Of a DNA stretch of 64,000 bases, positions 1 through 12,330 are shown piece after piece. Made by a program: the position numbers and the translations under genes. The notes beneath the pieces were generated by a model that did no database searches, was not told where the DNA came from, and saw only the letters and a list, made by a program, of their open reading frames with translations. The stretch is from Anastatus disparis (taxonomy: Eukaryota; Arthropoda; Insecta; Hymenoptera; Eupelmidae). The stretch is from assembly GCA_017163975.1 (NCBI GenBank), contig JAFFSR010000316.1, positions 747,001 to 811,000 on the forward strand. Direction: 5' to 3'. The first letter of the stretch is position 1. The number at the start of each line of letters is the position of its first letter.

Positions 1-837
1 CTGAATTGGAAAATCTATAAATTGATAATATATTATTTTAGATTGTACTGGTAATAAAATGGTTTCTACACGTGGACGTGGTGAACTTTCTACTAATCCT
101 CTATCATCAAGTACACTTAACTCCACTCCCAGACACAAAAATAATGTTATTATATGTTTGAAAAAGCAAACTTTCTCAAGTATGGATATATTTGTTCTTT
201 AACTTTCTTCTAATAATGTTTAAAAATACATATTTTTGCTGTAACTCAAAGTTTTTTATTTTTAAAAATTCATCCATGTATGGTAATAGCTGATTCTAAA
301 GTATTTCAGATAGTTTAGAATCTTTGTTCGACATAAATATTATTAGAAAATAATATATCAAGTGATGGTAATAAAAAAAGTAATTCCCCTCGAATAAAAG
401 TAATTCCTCTGTATCAGTATATTTTTCATCTATCAGTTTTTTTGGGAATAACCTATGGACAGCTTGGCTACTTTGGGATATTGTTCTATTAGATATAACC
501 ATGAAAAAACCTGAGTAAAATTTTTAAAATGAACACCTTTATTTTCTATTATTTCAAAATTTGAATTTGACCCGTTCGAATAGAATCACCCATATGATTT
601 ATTTTTCATATTGAATATAAATATATATTTTCATGTGTGATTAATTTTTGTATTGAAAATATATTATACATGAAAATATATATTTCAAACTGTCATAACT
701 CCTTATTGATGGCTCTGACTCACATGATCAAAAATTTATTTTAAACTTCATGTAAATAGAAAAAAATAAGCCCGCGAAAAGAAATTTATGAAGTGGCGAA
801 CAATGAGTAATTTCAATTACCATTTACCATGTAATAC
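1..837. other. AT-rich stretch without recognisable gene
   Basis: I see no coding sequence, RNA gene or clear repeat here. The only open frame of any size (68 codons, minus strand, 296-502) has no recognisable motif and is of a length expected by chance in AT-rich DNA. Confidence 0.6.
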
Positions 838-1967
838 ATATCCCCCCAAAAAACCTTTAAAAAGGTAAAATTACGGCAAGTTCGCTTTAAAAAAAAATCT
901 TTTTCACTATCTCAAAAATAAAAAATATTTTGTCAAAAATTTAAACTAATTTAATACAATTAACTATAAAAAAATCTATTATATCTCTTGAAAAAGGCTT
1001 TAACATTATAGATAATAAAAAAGTGGGAATTCAATTATAACAAAAATACACTTGAAAAAATACTGAAATCAATAATGTGTGGTCAAGTTTTAATATGATT
1101 TATTTAAAATAATACTGACAAATGATATTGTACCTATATTTTGATGATAATAATGAATCACTAAAAAATTCCTTTGTTAAAAATGAAGTGTAAGAAAGCC
1201 ATATAAAATCTTATTGAAAATATAAAATTATCTTCAACAAAATTAAAAAAAATAATAAGTAATTCACGTAAAAGTAAGAATAAAACTAATATTACAGCTA
1301 TAAACTTGCCAGGCCCACCCTTCAAAAGTTCTATTTCTTGGTGAACACACATCCATTTAAAACATTTTTTAGGATTGACTTTTTAGAATCTCGTAAGGAA
1401 ATTCAAAATATCTATTAATTTTCACAATTTAGTATTCAATGAAAAATAATCTAATTTTATAATATTAATGATATATTTAACTTTTGTAGAGTAGGCCTGG
1501 CAAGTTTATAGCTGTAATATTACTTTTATTCTTACTTTTAGGTGAATTACTTATTTTTTTTAATTTTGTCGAAGATAGTTTTATATTTTCAATAACATTT
1601 TATATGCTTTTTTTACACTTTATTTTTAACAAAGGAATTTTTTAGTGATTCATTATTATCATGAAAATATAGGTACAATATCATTTGTAAGTATTATTTT
1701 AAAATAATCATATTAAAACTTGACCACACAGTATTGATTTCAGTATTTTTTCAAGTGTATTTTTGTTATAATAAAATTCCCACTTTTTTATCATCTATAA
1801 TGTTAAAGCCTTTTTTAAGAGATATAATAGATTTTTTTATGGTTGATTGTATTAAATTAGTTTAAATTTTTGACAAAATATTTTTTATTTTTGAGATAGT
1901 GAAAAAGATTTCTTTTAAAGCTAACTTGCCGTAATTTTACCTTTTTAAAGGTTTTTTGGGGAGATAT
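838..1967. repeat. Foldback element with ~475-bp inverted arms
   Basis: The left arm (838-1316) and right arm (1493-1967) are near-exact reverse complements. For example the outer arm end with its C-run and 'aaaaaacctttaaaaagg' at 844 reappears inverted at 1961, and 'cttgccaggcc' near 1306 pairs with 'ggcctggcaag' near 1494. The 176-bp loop has no recognisable gene. The 63-codon minus-strand frame at 1161-1352 lies mainly in one arm and is not credible as a gene. This looks like a non-autonomous foldback or MITE-like transposon. I could not identify a target-site duplication. Confidence 0.85.
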
Positions 1968-2385
1968 CACAACTTTTTCAAAGTCGAAAATTCTTATCTC
2001 AATAAATTTATTAACTTTACCGATAATCTGATACTTTAATATAATAACACTAATTTTATAGCTGATTGCATCAACCTAATTTTTATATATTTATTATTAT
2101 TATAAAATATTTGTTTTTGAAAAAATTTTAATCTTATTTTCTTCCACACTTTTAAATTAATCAACTATTAGAAAACTTATTTTGTCTAAATATCTTATGA
2201 AAAACTAATTAATTAATTAAGAATGTTTTAAAATATGCAAATATTAGTTTTTCATTTGTTGTTGTTTTCATTTTTAAATACCAAATCGGTATTACCGACT
2301 TTTGAATTTCGCCGCTTTCAACTGTTGAATTTTATGTACGGGACGTTTTACTGCGCACGCGCGAATGGATTACATGAACGCCCGT

Positions 2386-3411
2386 GATTTTGCGGCAGCT
2401 CTTTAGCTATATAGAACGAAACACTAAATTTTTATATTGCTTATTTACGCGATGTTTTTATACATTTAGCATGTTCTGAAAGCATTCACCTTAATACATG
2501 CGTTCATTATTAATAGATATAACTCGTATTCTCTTTCTTTTTCTCACTCTATACTCTCTTTCTCTCTCTCACTTATTAGCTATCGCACAACTCGTATTCT
2601 GTCTCTTTCTCTCACATCAGATGAAAAACTCTCCATCGTTCTCTAACATCCGCCGGAAATCTGAAACAACCCGATGTAGAAAAGAAAAAATCGACAGACT
2701 AACCTGTAATAATATTAAAAAATCATGAAAATTTAACTTTTGGCCATGTTTTTTTGTTGCCAGATAAAACATTAGATCATTTTATGTATACTTGTAATCA
2801 AATAATATGTAAATATTGAAACATAATCATTTACTCAAAGTTTTAATCTTTGAAAATCACAAATTCAAAGTAAATAGGGAAAGCCGTAGCGCTAACTTGA
2901 TTTTGCGGCAGCTCTTTAGCTATATAGAACGAAACACTAAATTTTTATATTGCTTATTTACGCGATGTTTTTATACATTTAGCATGTTCTGAGAGCATTC
3001 GCCTGAATACATGCGTTCATTATTAAAAGATATAACTCATATTCTTTTTCTTTTTCTCACTGTCTATACTCTCTTTCTCTCTCTCACTTATTAGCAATCG
3101 CACAACTCGTATTCTGTCTCTTTCTCTCACATCAGACGAAAAACTCTCCGTCGTTCTCTAACATCCGCCGGAAATCTGAAACAACCCGATATAGAAAAGA
3201 AATCGACAGACTAACCTGTAATAATATAAAAAAAAATCATGAAAACTTGACTTTTGGCCATGTGTTTTTGTTGTCAAATAAGACATTAGATCATTTTATG
3301 TATACTTGTAATCGAATAATATGTAAATACTGAAACATAATCATTTACTCAAATTTTAATCTTTGAACATCACAAATTCAAAGTAAATAGGAAAAGCCGT
3401 AGCGCTAACTT
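2386..3411. repeat. Tandem direct duplication, period 513 bp
   Basis: Copy 1 (2386-2898) and copy 2 (2899-3411) both begin 'gattttgcggcagctcttta' and both end in 'agccgtagcgctaacttg'. They differ by scattered substitutions and small indels. Each copy holds a pyrimidine-rich CT block and a GC-rich 'catccgccggaaatctgaaa' segment. The 76-codon frame at 2498-2728 is CT-rich low complexity and is not supported as a gene. The function is unknown. Confidence 0.85.
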
Positions 3412-4045
3412 GCCGAAAGGAGCGCTACCGCGCTCCCTGATAAGAACCAATAGAAAACTTTAAAATTCAGGTCTGTAAAGAATCATACTAACTCTGCTCT
3501 TCGTTTACAACAAGAAGTATTCTTACGAATTTCTTTCTAAAAATCAGGATTTTTAGGAAAAAAAGTTATTAAGTTAGGACTTTTCCAAAAATTTTGAAAA
3601 ATTTCCAAATTTCAAGGATCTATAGCTCTTGATCCTTCTAATCTAAATCCTTGAAAATTTTTTTACACATTTTGGGTAACAAAAAGAATATGTTCTTAGA
3701 GTTTCAGAGATTTTTATTTTTATACTCTTCCAGTTGATGTGAAAATTATATATATAACCATTAAGAACAGTTTGTTATAAAAAGAACTAAAATAAAAATT
3801 ATTTTGAGATATTTCTAATAATTGTATTATTTAATTTATTTACCGTTATTTATGGATATTTATAGTATCTACATTCAAAAAATGTATAAATGATAATGAA
3901 CAATTATTATTTATCTCCAGCCTAACGCTTTTTTATTGTTATTTACAGTTATCAATATTTTCTTATAATCATTTATTTATTCCCAGTATTATTCTACTTT
4001 TACAAAATAATTTTCATACAAGGTGATAAAATATTTTACTATAAG

Positions 4046-4047
<2 letters not shown>
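3412..4047. other. No gene seen
   Basis: This is unique-looking AT-rich sequence after the tandem duplication. A short GC hairpin ('ggagcg...cgctcc') sits at about 3420-3437. Nothing else was recognised. Confidence 0.5.

Positions 4048-4086
<39 letters not shown>
4048..4086. repeat. (AT)n microsatellite
   Basis: An uninterrupted run of AT dinucleotides about 39 bp long. Confidence 0.95.
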
Positions 4087-4094
<8 letters not shown>

Positions 4095-4095
4095 T

Positions 4096-4492
4096 TATGT
4101 CCTCGTAGGCCGTATTTGTGTCAGTATGTATAGAGCATGCTAAATTTGTATTGGCATCCCATATGTCTCAGACGCGCTCCTCGACTTTTTGCAAAATTTA
4201 TATGTCCTCCTGAGACATACTGAGACTCAATATGTCTCAGGAGAAATCAATATGGCATCACCGATCCTACTATGTTTCGTTCAATATGTCAAAGAGCAAT
4301 CATATTGAACGTAGGTTACTGAAAAAAAATGACTCGTGCTTCGACAGCAACTATACTCATTACAAAATGTCAATCTAAGAAACAAAAGAAAAAATCAATA
4401 GAACTAAAATTTAATTTTCAAAGTATTGAAAAAAAGATTATTATTTTCAACTAATAAGTTATAGTTCCTCATACGGCCTACTTCGGACATAA
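4096..4492. mobile_element. Short inverted-repeat (MITE-like) element
   Basis: The ends are imperfect inverted repeats of ~25 bp: 'tatgtcctcgtaggccgta' at the left and its approximate complement 'tacggcctacttcggacata' at the right. Inside there are two smaller hairpins built from 'cctgagacata'/'tatgtctcagg' and 'cgttcaatatg'/'catattgaacg'. There is no coding capacity. Confidence 0.55.
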
Positions 4493-4497
4493 AATCA

Positions 4498-4668
4498 TCT
4501 ATGTTCTTTGGCCGTTTATTCAGGTGGAATCTAAATCTCGAACAATGTTTGCCGCTTGAGCAGAAATCTACCTCGGGCGTGCTTCGCGCGCCCTTGGCAA
4601 TTTCAACTCAAGCGACAAACATTGTCCTCGATTCATATTCCACCTGAATACGGCCAAAGGACATATAT
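4498..4668. mobile_element. Hairpin element with CpG-rich apex
   Basis: Arms of ~60 bp ('ctttggccgt...caggtggaat...' and its complement ending 'acggccaaagg') enclose a GC-rich apex, 'gggcgtgcttcgcgcgccc'. It is non-coding. The architecture recurs at 14004-14120, 14128-14217, 22156-22364 and 23336-23431, although the arm sequences differ. Confidence 0.75.
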
Positions 4669-7107
4669 AACTAATATATATATGTTGCATATCACGAAAA
4701 AATTTCAACATCAAAACTAATTCTCTAATGTAAAGAATAAAAAATTAAATTAATAGAAATTTGAAATTTTGATATGGGAATACTTTTCATAAATAACTTT
4801 TTAATAACTTTGAAGAATGGTAAATTTTTTAAATATCTTGTGGTATTAAATGCTAATTGAATTTAGTTTTAACATGAAGTTAATTATTTAAGTTCGAAAT
4901 GTATTTAATAAAATAATATAACTATTTATAAGTATAAATTATTTAAGGAGATGTAAAATGGACAGTACACTTGCACCCATAAATATTGACTATATTTCCA
5001 TTGTATTTCAAAATTTTGAATAAAAAGATGCATTAACATATAGTATGTATCACAAAGATTATTCAGTTAAATTCAAAAAAAAAATCTATTCATTAGTTAT
5101 TGAGAAGTTTGGGTTCCAATATTCTTTACTAAAATTTTTCTATTTGGAATCAGAAATCTAAAGATCTTGAAAAATAATGATTGGAATAATTTGAAAATTT
5201 AAATAAATAATTATCATGGCGCATACTACAAATTAATACATTCCTTTTATGGAAATTCAGCAATAGAATGGAAAGACAGTCAATTTTTATATCGTCTTAT
5301 AGTAAAATATAATCAAACTTTGACAACAAATTCAACATGATGAAATAATTGTACTTTCAATGATTTATATCATACTTAATACAAATTTTAGAGTAATATT
5401 ACAGAATGTTATTTTTTTCCGCATTTATAATAAATGTTTCGCAAATAATAAGTTAATTTTCTTTTGAAATGTTTACTTTTTCAGGGGAAATTTTACTTCT
5501 ATCTAGATGGTTCATAAATATAAATTCATAATTATAGACATAATCAGAAAAATTTATTCATATTTCATATACTTTCCTATCTTTATAATTAACTATTAAA
5601 AAAAATTTAATATCTAATTAATAATTTTTTAAAATCGTATTTCATAAAATTTATGTTCAAACGATATTAAAAAAAATATTTTTATATCATGTAATGATAA
5701 TTTTTCAAATGAGATAATTTGATATATTTTAAAAATTAATATGTTTCTCTTATTGAAAATATTATTGCTTTAATAAAATGAATTTTAATATAATTAATTG
5801 CTAATAATTTTTATATGAATGACAATTCATTTAAATACAAACACGTGTACAAATAAAAATGTAATTAAGGTAAATATAATTTTAATATATTAAAATGTAA
5901 TTTTAATATATTTAATTGTTAACAATTTTCGTATAAATGACAATCCATTTAAATACAAACACGTGTACAAATGAAAATGTAATTAAGGTTAAATATATGT
6001 TATTTATAAAAAATTGTCAACAAGTAACTTTTTAAATAATATATTTTCATAAAAACTAATTTAAATACTTTATTCTCTGAATGATAACTGAATATAATTT
6101 TAATTTGATAAATTTAGTTACACAATTATAAATATATAATATTTATATAACTGTTCATCAAATAAAATTATTATTTTTTCAATATATATATTAAAAAAAT
6201 AATTATTATGATAGATTGTAGTTAAATAAAAATGTTTATTTTAATAATTATAGCGTTGAAATTTATTTTGATGAAAATATTATTTGATTGACATTTACAG
6301 TAATATTTTAACTATATTTGAAAAGTTACTTGTCATCAATGAAAAAATATTTAATTTTTTAAATTAATAATCTATTAATATCAAGAATTTTCTAAAAATT
6401 ATAATATTTATAATATGCAAACCTTACTTGTAATACATGCACTTTTTAATATTTGTATCTCATTTATATTTTATATTAGATGTCAAAAGGATTGTTAAAT
6501 AATTGCAAATAGTTATTTTATTATTCTGAAATATTTAAATTTAAAATTAACCAAAAATGTGTATTTTAATCTTATGGTTTTATTAATTTAAATTTCGTAT
6601 GTATAAAATACATTTGTAAAGATATTTTTATTAGAAATGAATACAAAATTTTTTTTAAGCATGTTTTACTTAAAAAGTAATTCCATAATTCAAATTCATG
6701 GTCATATACTATGGTCTGGAAATTTTAGTTTTCACTCAGTTCCCAGTTCTTAATTTATTTATATCAAACATTGTACTATCTTTGTTTTTCTTATAGAAGT
6801 AGAGTGAGAAATAGTCACTTAATGGAATAAATTATACGCTTTTTTACTTTAAGCACATGTGTACATATATTTTTATATTATGTTTCATTAAATTATTTTA
6901 AATTTTATTCAGTACTTAAAATTAACTTAAATTAATCAATTCTTATTTACTTAAAATTACTCACTTATACATAATAATATAATAAAAGAAAATTCAACCG
7001 AGCGACGTTAGGAGCGAGAAACTTCAATATAATTAATACCTATTAACGTAAGACCCATGAAATTGTGTAACAATTTCCAACAGTTGATAAATATAATGTA
7101 AATCATA
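4669..7107. other. Long AT-rich stretch without gene
   Basis: No reading frame of note exists in either strand. A ~100-bp imperfect tandem duplication lies at about 5780-5996 (period ~118 bp). Both copies contain 'atttaaatacaaacacgtgt'. Otherwise I see nothing. Confidence 0.6.
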
Positions 7108-7131
7108 TTATATATATATATATATATATAT
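7108..7131. repeat. (AT)n microsatellite
   Basis: A pure AT dinucleotide run of about 24 bp. Confidence 0.9.
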
Positions 7132-8394
7132 CAATTTTAAATTACTAATAATTAATTTAAATGTTAAAAGTAACTATTTTAAAACGGAATATGGAAGATA
7201 AACATGTATCGTTTTATTCCTTAAATATCACGGACTGAAATAGTAATTATTAGTAATTTCAAAGTATTATATATTATGTAAATAATTCTATATTTAATAA
7301 TTTTCAATTTTAGTAACAAGGGAAGCCGCACGAATAGAGATTAATAATTACATTTTCTGCGAAATATTGCCCTTGAATCGAGTAGGTGAAATATCAGTCT
7401 TACCAGGAGAGTGTCTGAGTTGCGGGTCACAGATCTTAATGAAACTTTAGGATAAGTATTTAGGTACTAAAATATGAGTAAAGCCACAGCGGTACGGTCT
7501 AACGCTTCGAAAAACTGAAGTTATGGCCGATTATAATCTTATTTTCAGGAAAATATGAAAAAAGAACTCCTAATTGAAAAGTAAATAATTCTGTTTAGAA
7601 ATGTCTTTAATAAATTTACAATAACTAATATGAAAGCAGAGAAAGCAAGTTTTAATTTGCTAGTTTCCGAATTAAAAAATAATAATTAGAACTAAAGTTA
7701 TGCTTGTTTGAAGTTGATCAGTAAGAGAGTACCAAAAATAGTCTGAATTCTAAGGGATGGTGATTTTTAGTATTCTTTTGCTGCTTAATTGAAACATCGC
7801 AAATTTATGCTCTTACTTCATAATATAATAGTACCAACTCATTCGCACTCTGGCCGGAATCCCTTATTTTGCGTCCTTGGTACACAATGTACTATTTCCA
7901 TTTGAATGATCAAATTCAATCGGAGTAATTCTCTTGCTTCGAGAAATCTTTTCTGTAGGTGTATATACATATGCCATACATAATATAACGTTTAACAGTT
8001 TAACATACGATTTACAACCAAGCTTCAAGTTAGTTGTAAAATTTGTCGATAAAATCGACTTTGCGCTTCAGTTTTTCGTCGTTGCGTTAACACGATTTCT
8101 GATAACGTTCGCGATATTCGATTGTATTTGCTGAAAAATGGTTACTACGCATGCACGTGTCGACGTTAAGCTTGCCGTTAGACGTTACGGTATTACTGAA
8201 TAAGCCTTCAGGTGTAAGATTCGACATTAATCAACAAAGAAATCATTACGTAAAAAAGTTCCAAATAAATGCAACAAGATTAGTTCTTTGCATGTGAGTG
8301 CCTTTGGCAAATTTTAATCCAGTATTATGGTTAGAGTTATGCGGGACATTCATGCATATTAGATATGGTTAAGAGAAGAAAATGACTTAATAAG
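7132..8394. other. No recognised gene upstream of the polymerase relic
   Basis: The base composition becomes less AT-rich from about 7320 onward, which may mark the edge of the Polinton-derived fragment. The 66-codon frame at 7934-8134 has no recognisable domain. The boundary of the mobile fragment cannot be placed. Confidence 0.4.
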
Positions 8395-10200
8395 AATCAG
8401 TGTAAGAAGTATTCACTTTAGTCATGGCCCGGCCGGAATGTTACTTAGACTTATTGCTACTTTTAATTACGAGGATTCATGGGAGCTTATAAGTAATTTA
8501 ACTTGAAGCAACGAAAATTTCTAAATTGACGATAATTTCATTGTAGAAGCAACTTACGTTAATTTACCACGTGCTACTGGCTGCAAAAATCGATTGAATA
8601 TAAACTTATTACATAAAAAATCAATAGTTTATATAAAAAATAAAGATAATTTGTGTTTGTCATGGGCTCTAGTTGTAGGGGAGATGTACATACATTACAA
8701 TAAACATGATTTTATCGATGCAAAAAAAAGTGGGCGGTCATTGAAGATGGACGTTGATCTTTGCAAAAAGAGTAAGCTTTGCAGTTAATAAAAAATGCCT
8801 GATTGAATATTCTGACGGAAGGGTGGAGATTCTGCAAAATAGATAAATCTCATCAGTACTATTCTAGACTCGGTATTGCAATTCAAATGTATGATAAAAG
8901 TAATTTTGGATTCGGAGAACCACCATTTGTTAATGGTCGTGCGTCGATTGAACATTCGCACAATAATGTGGATTTTTAAGGTGTTATTAATTTATATTAT
9001 CATTCTCCGATAGGCACAATTATCATACTATTTTAAATGTAAGCGGAGCAGCGGGTGATAGATTTTTCTGCAAATGCTGTAATAAAAGTTACAAATATGT
9101 CGACCAACACCACTGTTTGAACATATGTCCAGACTGTTTTGTATTACCATCACGTGAAAAAAAAACGGTATAATCTTGAAATATAATGGAATGTCATACA
9201 ACTTTTTTCAATAATGCTTGTTAAAATAATCACTAAACGAATGGAACATATATGATAAAAAACAAAACAATTTGCAGACTTGTTATAATTTGTCAAATTT
9301 GTAATAAAGTTATTCATATACTTAGGAATAGGCATGAATGTGAAGTTAATTGGCGTAAGCTTTGTCGAGAAAAACATTCTATTAGCGAGCCAACCAATGA
9401 CGAAAACAATGAAAACAACGTTAAAAAAAACGAGAGAAAGCACTGTTTGTGTTTTATGATTTAGAAACGCAATAAGATGCAGTGTATAAAAACCACGCCA
9501 CCACACGATTACACGTTTCTAATCTCTGTGTAGTACAACAAGCGTGTGAAGATTGTTTAGAGAATGATGATTTATCTGAGAGATGTGATACTTGTGGTAT
9601 TCGTAAGTATGTTTTTCGAAAGGAAACCCAATTAGCCAATTTTTGAATTTGTATATTCGTGAGAAAACAGTTTTTAAGCAGATTATATATATTGCACTCA
9701 ATGCTGATGGTTTTGACAGACAGTTTATACTGAAATAATAGTAGAAAAATATAATCAAACATCACTTTAGGTGATTCTCAACAGACAGAATATCATTTTG
9801 TTACAATACGGTCGAACAAAATTCATCGATGGTTTAAATTATTTCTACATAAATCCAAGTGCTTTAACAGAAACATTCGGCTTACCAACCAACGCGAAAA
9901 CGGGTTACTTTCCTCACCTGTTCAATACCATTCAAAATTACGTAGGTTAGATGTCTGAGACACATTCTTATGCGCGTAATCCCATGTCATATAAGAAGAG
10001 AAAGAGTTTTTTGAAATGAAACAATTCCAAAATGATTCGTGAACATATATTCAATTTTAAAAACGAAATTGTCGATTATTGTCGCATGGACGTTGAAATT
10101 TTAAGACGTGCATGTTTGGCTTTTAGAAAAATTTTCTTAAACGTAGGATGGATCTGTCCATTTGCACGTGCAACTACTATTGCAAGCGCGTGTTCTCTTG
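8395..10200 (+). pseudogene. Polinton/Maverick-type protein-primed DNA polymerase B, N-terminal and exonuclease part, decayed
   Basis: Short frames in all three phases read, in order, like the insect Polinton PolB family. 'SIVYIKNKDNLCLSWALVV' is at 8618-8674, and a Cys-rich block with CxxC pairs and 'DQHHCLNICPDCF' is at 9072-9150. Exonuclease motif I appears as 'FYDLETQ' near 9452-9472, motif II as 'LNADGFDRQFIL' near 9697-9732, and motif III as 'YCRMDVEILRRAC' near 10076-10114. This is followed by 'TTIASACSLV'. Those motifs are characteristic of family-B polymerases with 3'-5' proofreading. The gene is broken by several frameshifts and stops and is cut off before the polymerase palm, so it cannot be active. 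No Polinton integrase, ATPase, protease or capsid gene is visible nearby, so this is a fragment. The family assignment is from motif memory. Confidence 0.8.
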
Positions 10201-10330
10201 TTGTCATCGGAAGAAGTGAGAAAAGTAGAAGTGCCATCAGAAGAAGTGCGAAAAGAACAAGTGCCATAAGAAGAATAAAAGCAAAAAGTACAAGTACCAG
10301 TAGAAGAAGAAGTGCGAGAAGTACACCCAA
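10200..10330 (+). repeat. Degenerate purine-rich repeat fused to the polymerase relic
   Basis: Copies of a motif resembling 'agaagtgcgaaaagaacaag' run directly out of the polymerase frame, giving an Arg/Ser-rich translation. This looks like low-complexity expansion rather than a natural polymerase C-terminus. Confidence 0.5.
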
Positions 10331-10456
10331 CGTTAATTGATTCTTTCCGAATCTTTTAAAATGTTCCAATAGAAACATAGAAAACAACGGAATGGTCCAA
10401 TGAAAGTTCAGGATTTCAAAACATTCGGAAAGAATTCATTAACGGTGGGTGTACAA
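10319..10456. repeat. Hairpin-forming inverted repeat
   Basis: 'gtacacccaacgttaattga' and following sequence (10319-10367) is mirrored by 'attcattaacggtgggtgta' and preceding sequence (10408-10456). Both arms include 'ctttccgaat'/'attcggaaag'. The loop is about 40 bp. It may be a small MITE remnant inside the repeat-rich tail. Confidence 0.6.
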
Positions 10457-10507
10457 GTGCCATCGAAAGAAGAAGCACGAGAAATATAAGTTTCACTACA
10501 AGAATAA

Positions 10508-10852
10508 GTGCAAAAGAAACAAATAGATAAAATAATCGATATGGAGTGTTTGGAAGAATTTTTAGAGAAACTAGACTCATCAAAAGAAGAGTCAAAAGTT
10601 GAAATAGATAAATTAAAAACTTATATAGAAACAACTGCCATAGATTTTGAAAGCAGAAATAGTGCCGCAGTCAACGAAAAAATCGTGACTGTCAGTGAAA
10701 GAGAATCGCAAGAAGAATATAAAAACTTAGCAAATAAGAAAAGGAAAACCTCAGAAGGAAGTTTTTCTCTATTCGAAAGCAGAAATAGTAGAGTGAGGAC
10801 AAATGACGAATTATTCAATCAATTGGGAAGAAAAAAAAATAAGATAACTTAA
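10508..10852 (+). CDS. Unrecognised Lys/Glu/Ser-rich open frame
   Basis: This frame encodes 114 codons of charged, low-complexity protein with 'FESRNS' occurring twice (about residues 48 and 90). It has no family resemblance I recognise. It follows the repetitive tail of the polymerase relic and precedes the ISL2EU-like block. It could be an exon of a decayed mobile-element gene or a chance frame in purine-rich DNA, so treat it as hypothetical. Confidence 0.2.
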   Translation: MQKKQIDKIIDMECLEEFLEKLDSSKEESKVEIDKLKTYIETTAIDFESRNSAAVNEKIVTVSERESQEEYKNLANKKRKTSEGSFSLFESRNSRVRTNDELFNQLGRKKNKIT

Positions 10853-11107
10853 AACTTTTTTGCCAGTATCTTTAAACAATATTAAATTTATTAATTTCAA
10901 TATTTTAACAAAATGTTTGTCTAAAATTTTATAATTGATGATTCAAAATTACGTAATTATGAATCTTTTTTAAACGTTTCAAGCTGTCATGTGATTGGTC
11001 AATATAGTGCGTGACGTCATGATCACAATAAGTTTAAATACTTTATTAGAAAACATATGAAACAGATGTAAGTTTCAATTTTATTTATTAAAGATTGTTT
11101 GTAAATA

Positions 11108-12330
11108 TTATATTGTGAAACCTGAAGAAGGTTTTGTTAAAGCTGATTCTAGAAATCTGCCTAAAATCGATATTTTTATGGTTGTGGAATATATTAAAAA
11201 TGATGATCGATTCAATAATTCAGAAGTGCGAAATGCAAAAATTGATATGTGAGTGTATAAAGTTCCGGAGCATAAAGTTCGTAATTCAGCATATTTAGTT
11301 ACAATAATTATTAACAAAAATGCAAAGATTATCAATACAGTTGAGTGCCAAAGCTGTGCTGCTTCAAAGGGTAAATATAAATTTATGAAGTATAAGCATA
11401 TGATATTTAAACCTATATTAATGAAAAATATATTGTTCTTTAAAGCTATCAACAAAGTTTTTCAATAGTTTTAAATTAAATAATTATAAATAATTATTAT
11501 CAATTTTATAATTTACAGGTAGTAGCAGCCGTAGCAGCACCTAAGCAATATATTAGAGCATTGGATTTAATTGAAAATAATAAATATAACACAAAAACAC
11601 TCACAGAAGAAGAGACTAGAAAACAAGTGACATTTTTTGAAACTATTGTGAGAATAGCCAAACAAAAACAAATAGATAGTCAGCTTAGTAGACATTGGTT
11701 TGATTTGGAAGAAAATCATATGAGAATAGTTTCTTTGCATCAACTTATGATAAGATTTGTAGAGTTGAATAAGAGTACAGCAGTTAAGTTTTTAGAATAT
11801 GCCAAAAATACAATTACTGATGTTTTATGCTTTGAAATAGAAAAAGTGACTCGAAGCCAGAGTAATGACAAACTTTCGTTTGAAATAAGATATGGCAGAA
11901 TAACTGCATCAAAAATATACGAAGCAGCACATTGTTCCAAATCAGATGGTAGTTTAGTAAAAGAAATCATAGGAGCATCCAAAGTATTTGAAACAAAACA
12001 AATGAAGCGAGGAAAGTCATTAGAAGATTCTATTTTAGCTGAAGTTAAAAAAAAACAGGCATCTCATGGAGAAGTTGTGGATTATTTCTATTACCTTTAT
12101 ATCCTGTTATAGGAGCTTCACCAGATGCCATCGCAGAAGATTTCATAATTGAAATAAAAGCTCTTACTACGGAGGAGGGGATTAAAAGATTCTTACCCAA
12201 TGGTTTTATTAATGAAAAATGCAAGGCACAAATGAATTCGCAAATGTTTTGTACGAACAAAAAGAAAGGCTTGTTTTGTGTAGCGGATCTTAATTTTGAA
12301 AAGAATAAGAATGGAATGGATATTTTATGA
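11108..12330 (+). pseudogene. YqaJ-type nuclease gene of an ISL2EU/IS4EU-like transposon, decayed
   Basis: The first exon region (11114-11370) reads 'GFVKADSRNLPKIDIF', then 'VPEHKVRNSAYLVT' and 'VECQSCAASKGK', a Cys-containing N-terminal block seen in arthropod YqaJ-like proteins. A likely intron runs from the GTAAAT at about 11371 to the ACAG near 11518. The second exon (11519-12330) has a 183-codon frame starting 'MDLIENNKYN'. It contains 'RYGRITASKIYEAA', followed after a frameshift at about 12090 by 'GASPDAIAEDFIIEIKA', which carries the D...(D/E)xK nuclease signature of the lambda-exonuclease/YqaJ fold. Breaks: an in-frame TGA near 11249 and the frameshift near 12090. It converges tail-to-tail with the transposase on the other strand, 315 bp away. 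ISL2EU/IS4EU elements are described as carrying both proteins, so this is probably their accessory gene. The role of the nuclease in transposition is not established. Confidence 0.75.

Noticed and set aside
9150..9765. Minus-strand frames of 79-118 codons
   Set aside because: They are antisense to the polymerase B relic, whose plus-strand motifs explain the region.
10076..10387. Minus-strand Leu-rich 103-codon frame resembling a membrane protein
   Set aside because: It is the antisense of the purine-rich repeat and the exonuclease motif III region. The Leu run is a composition artefact.
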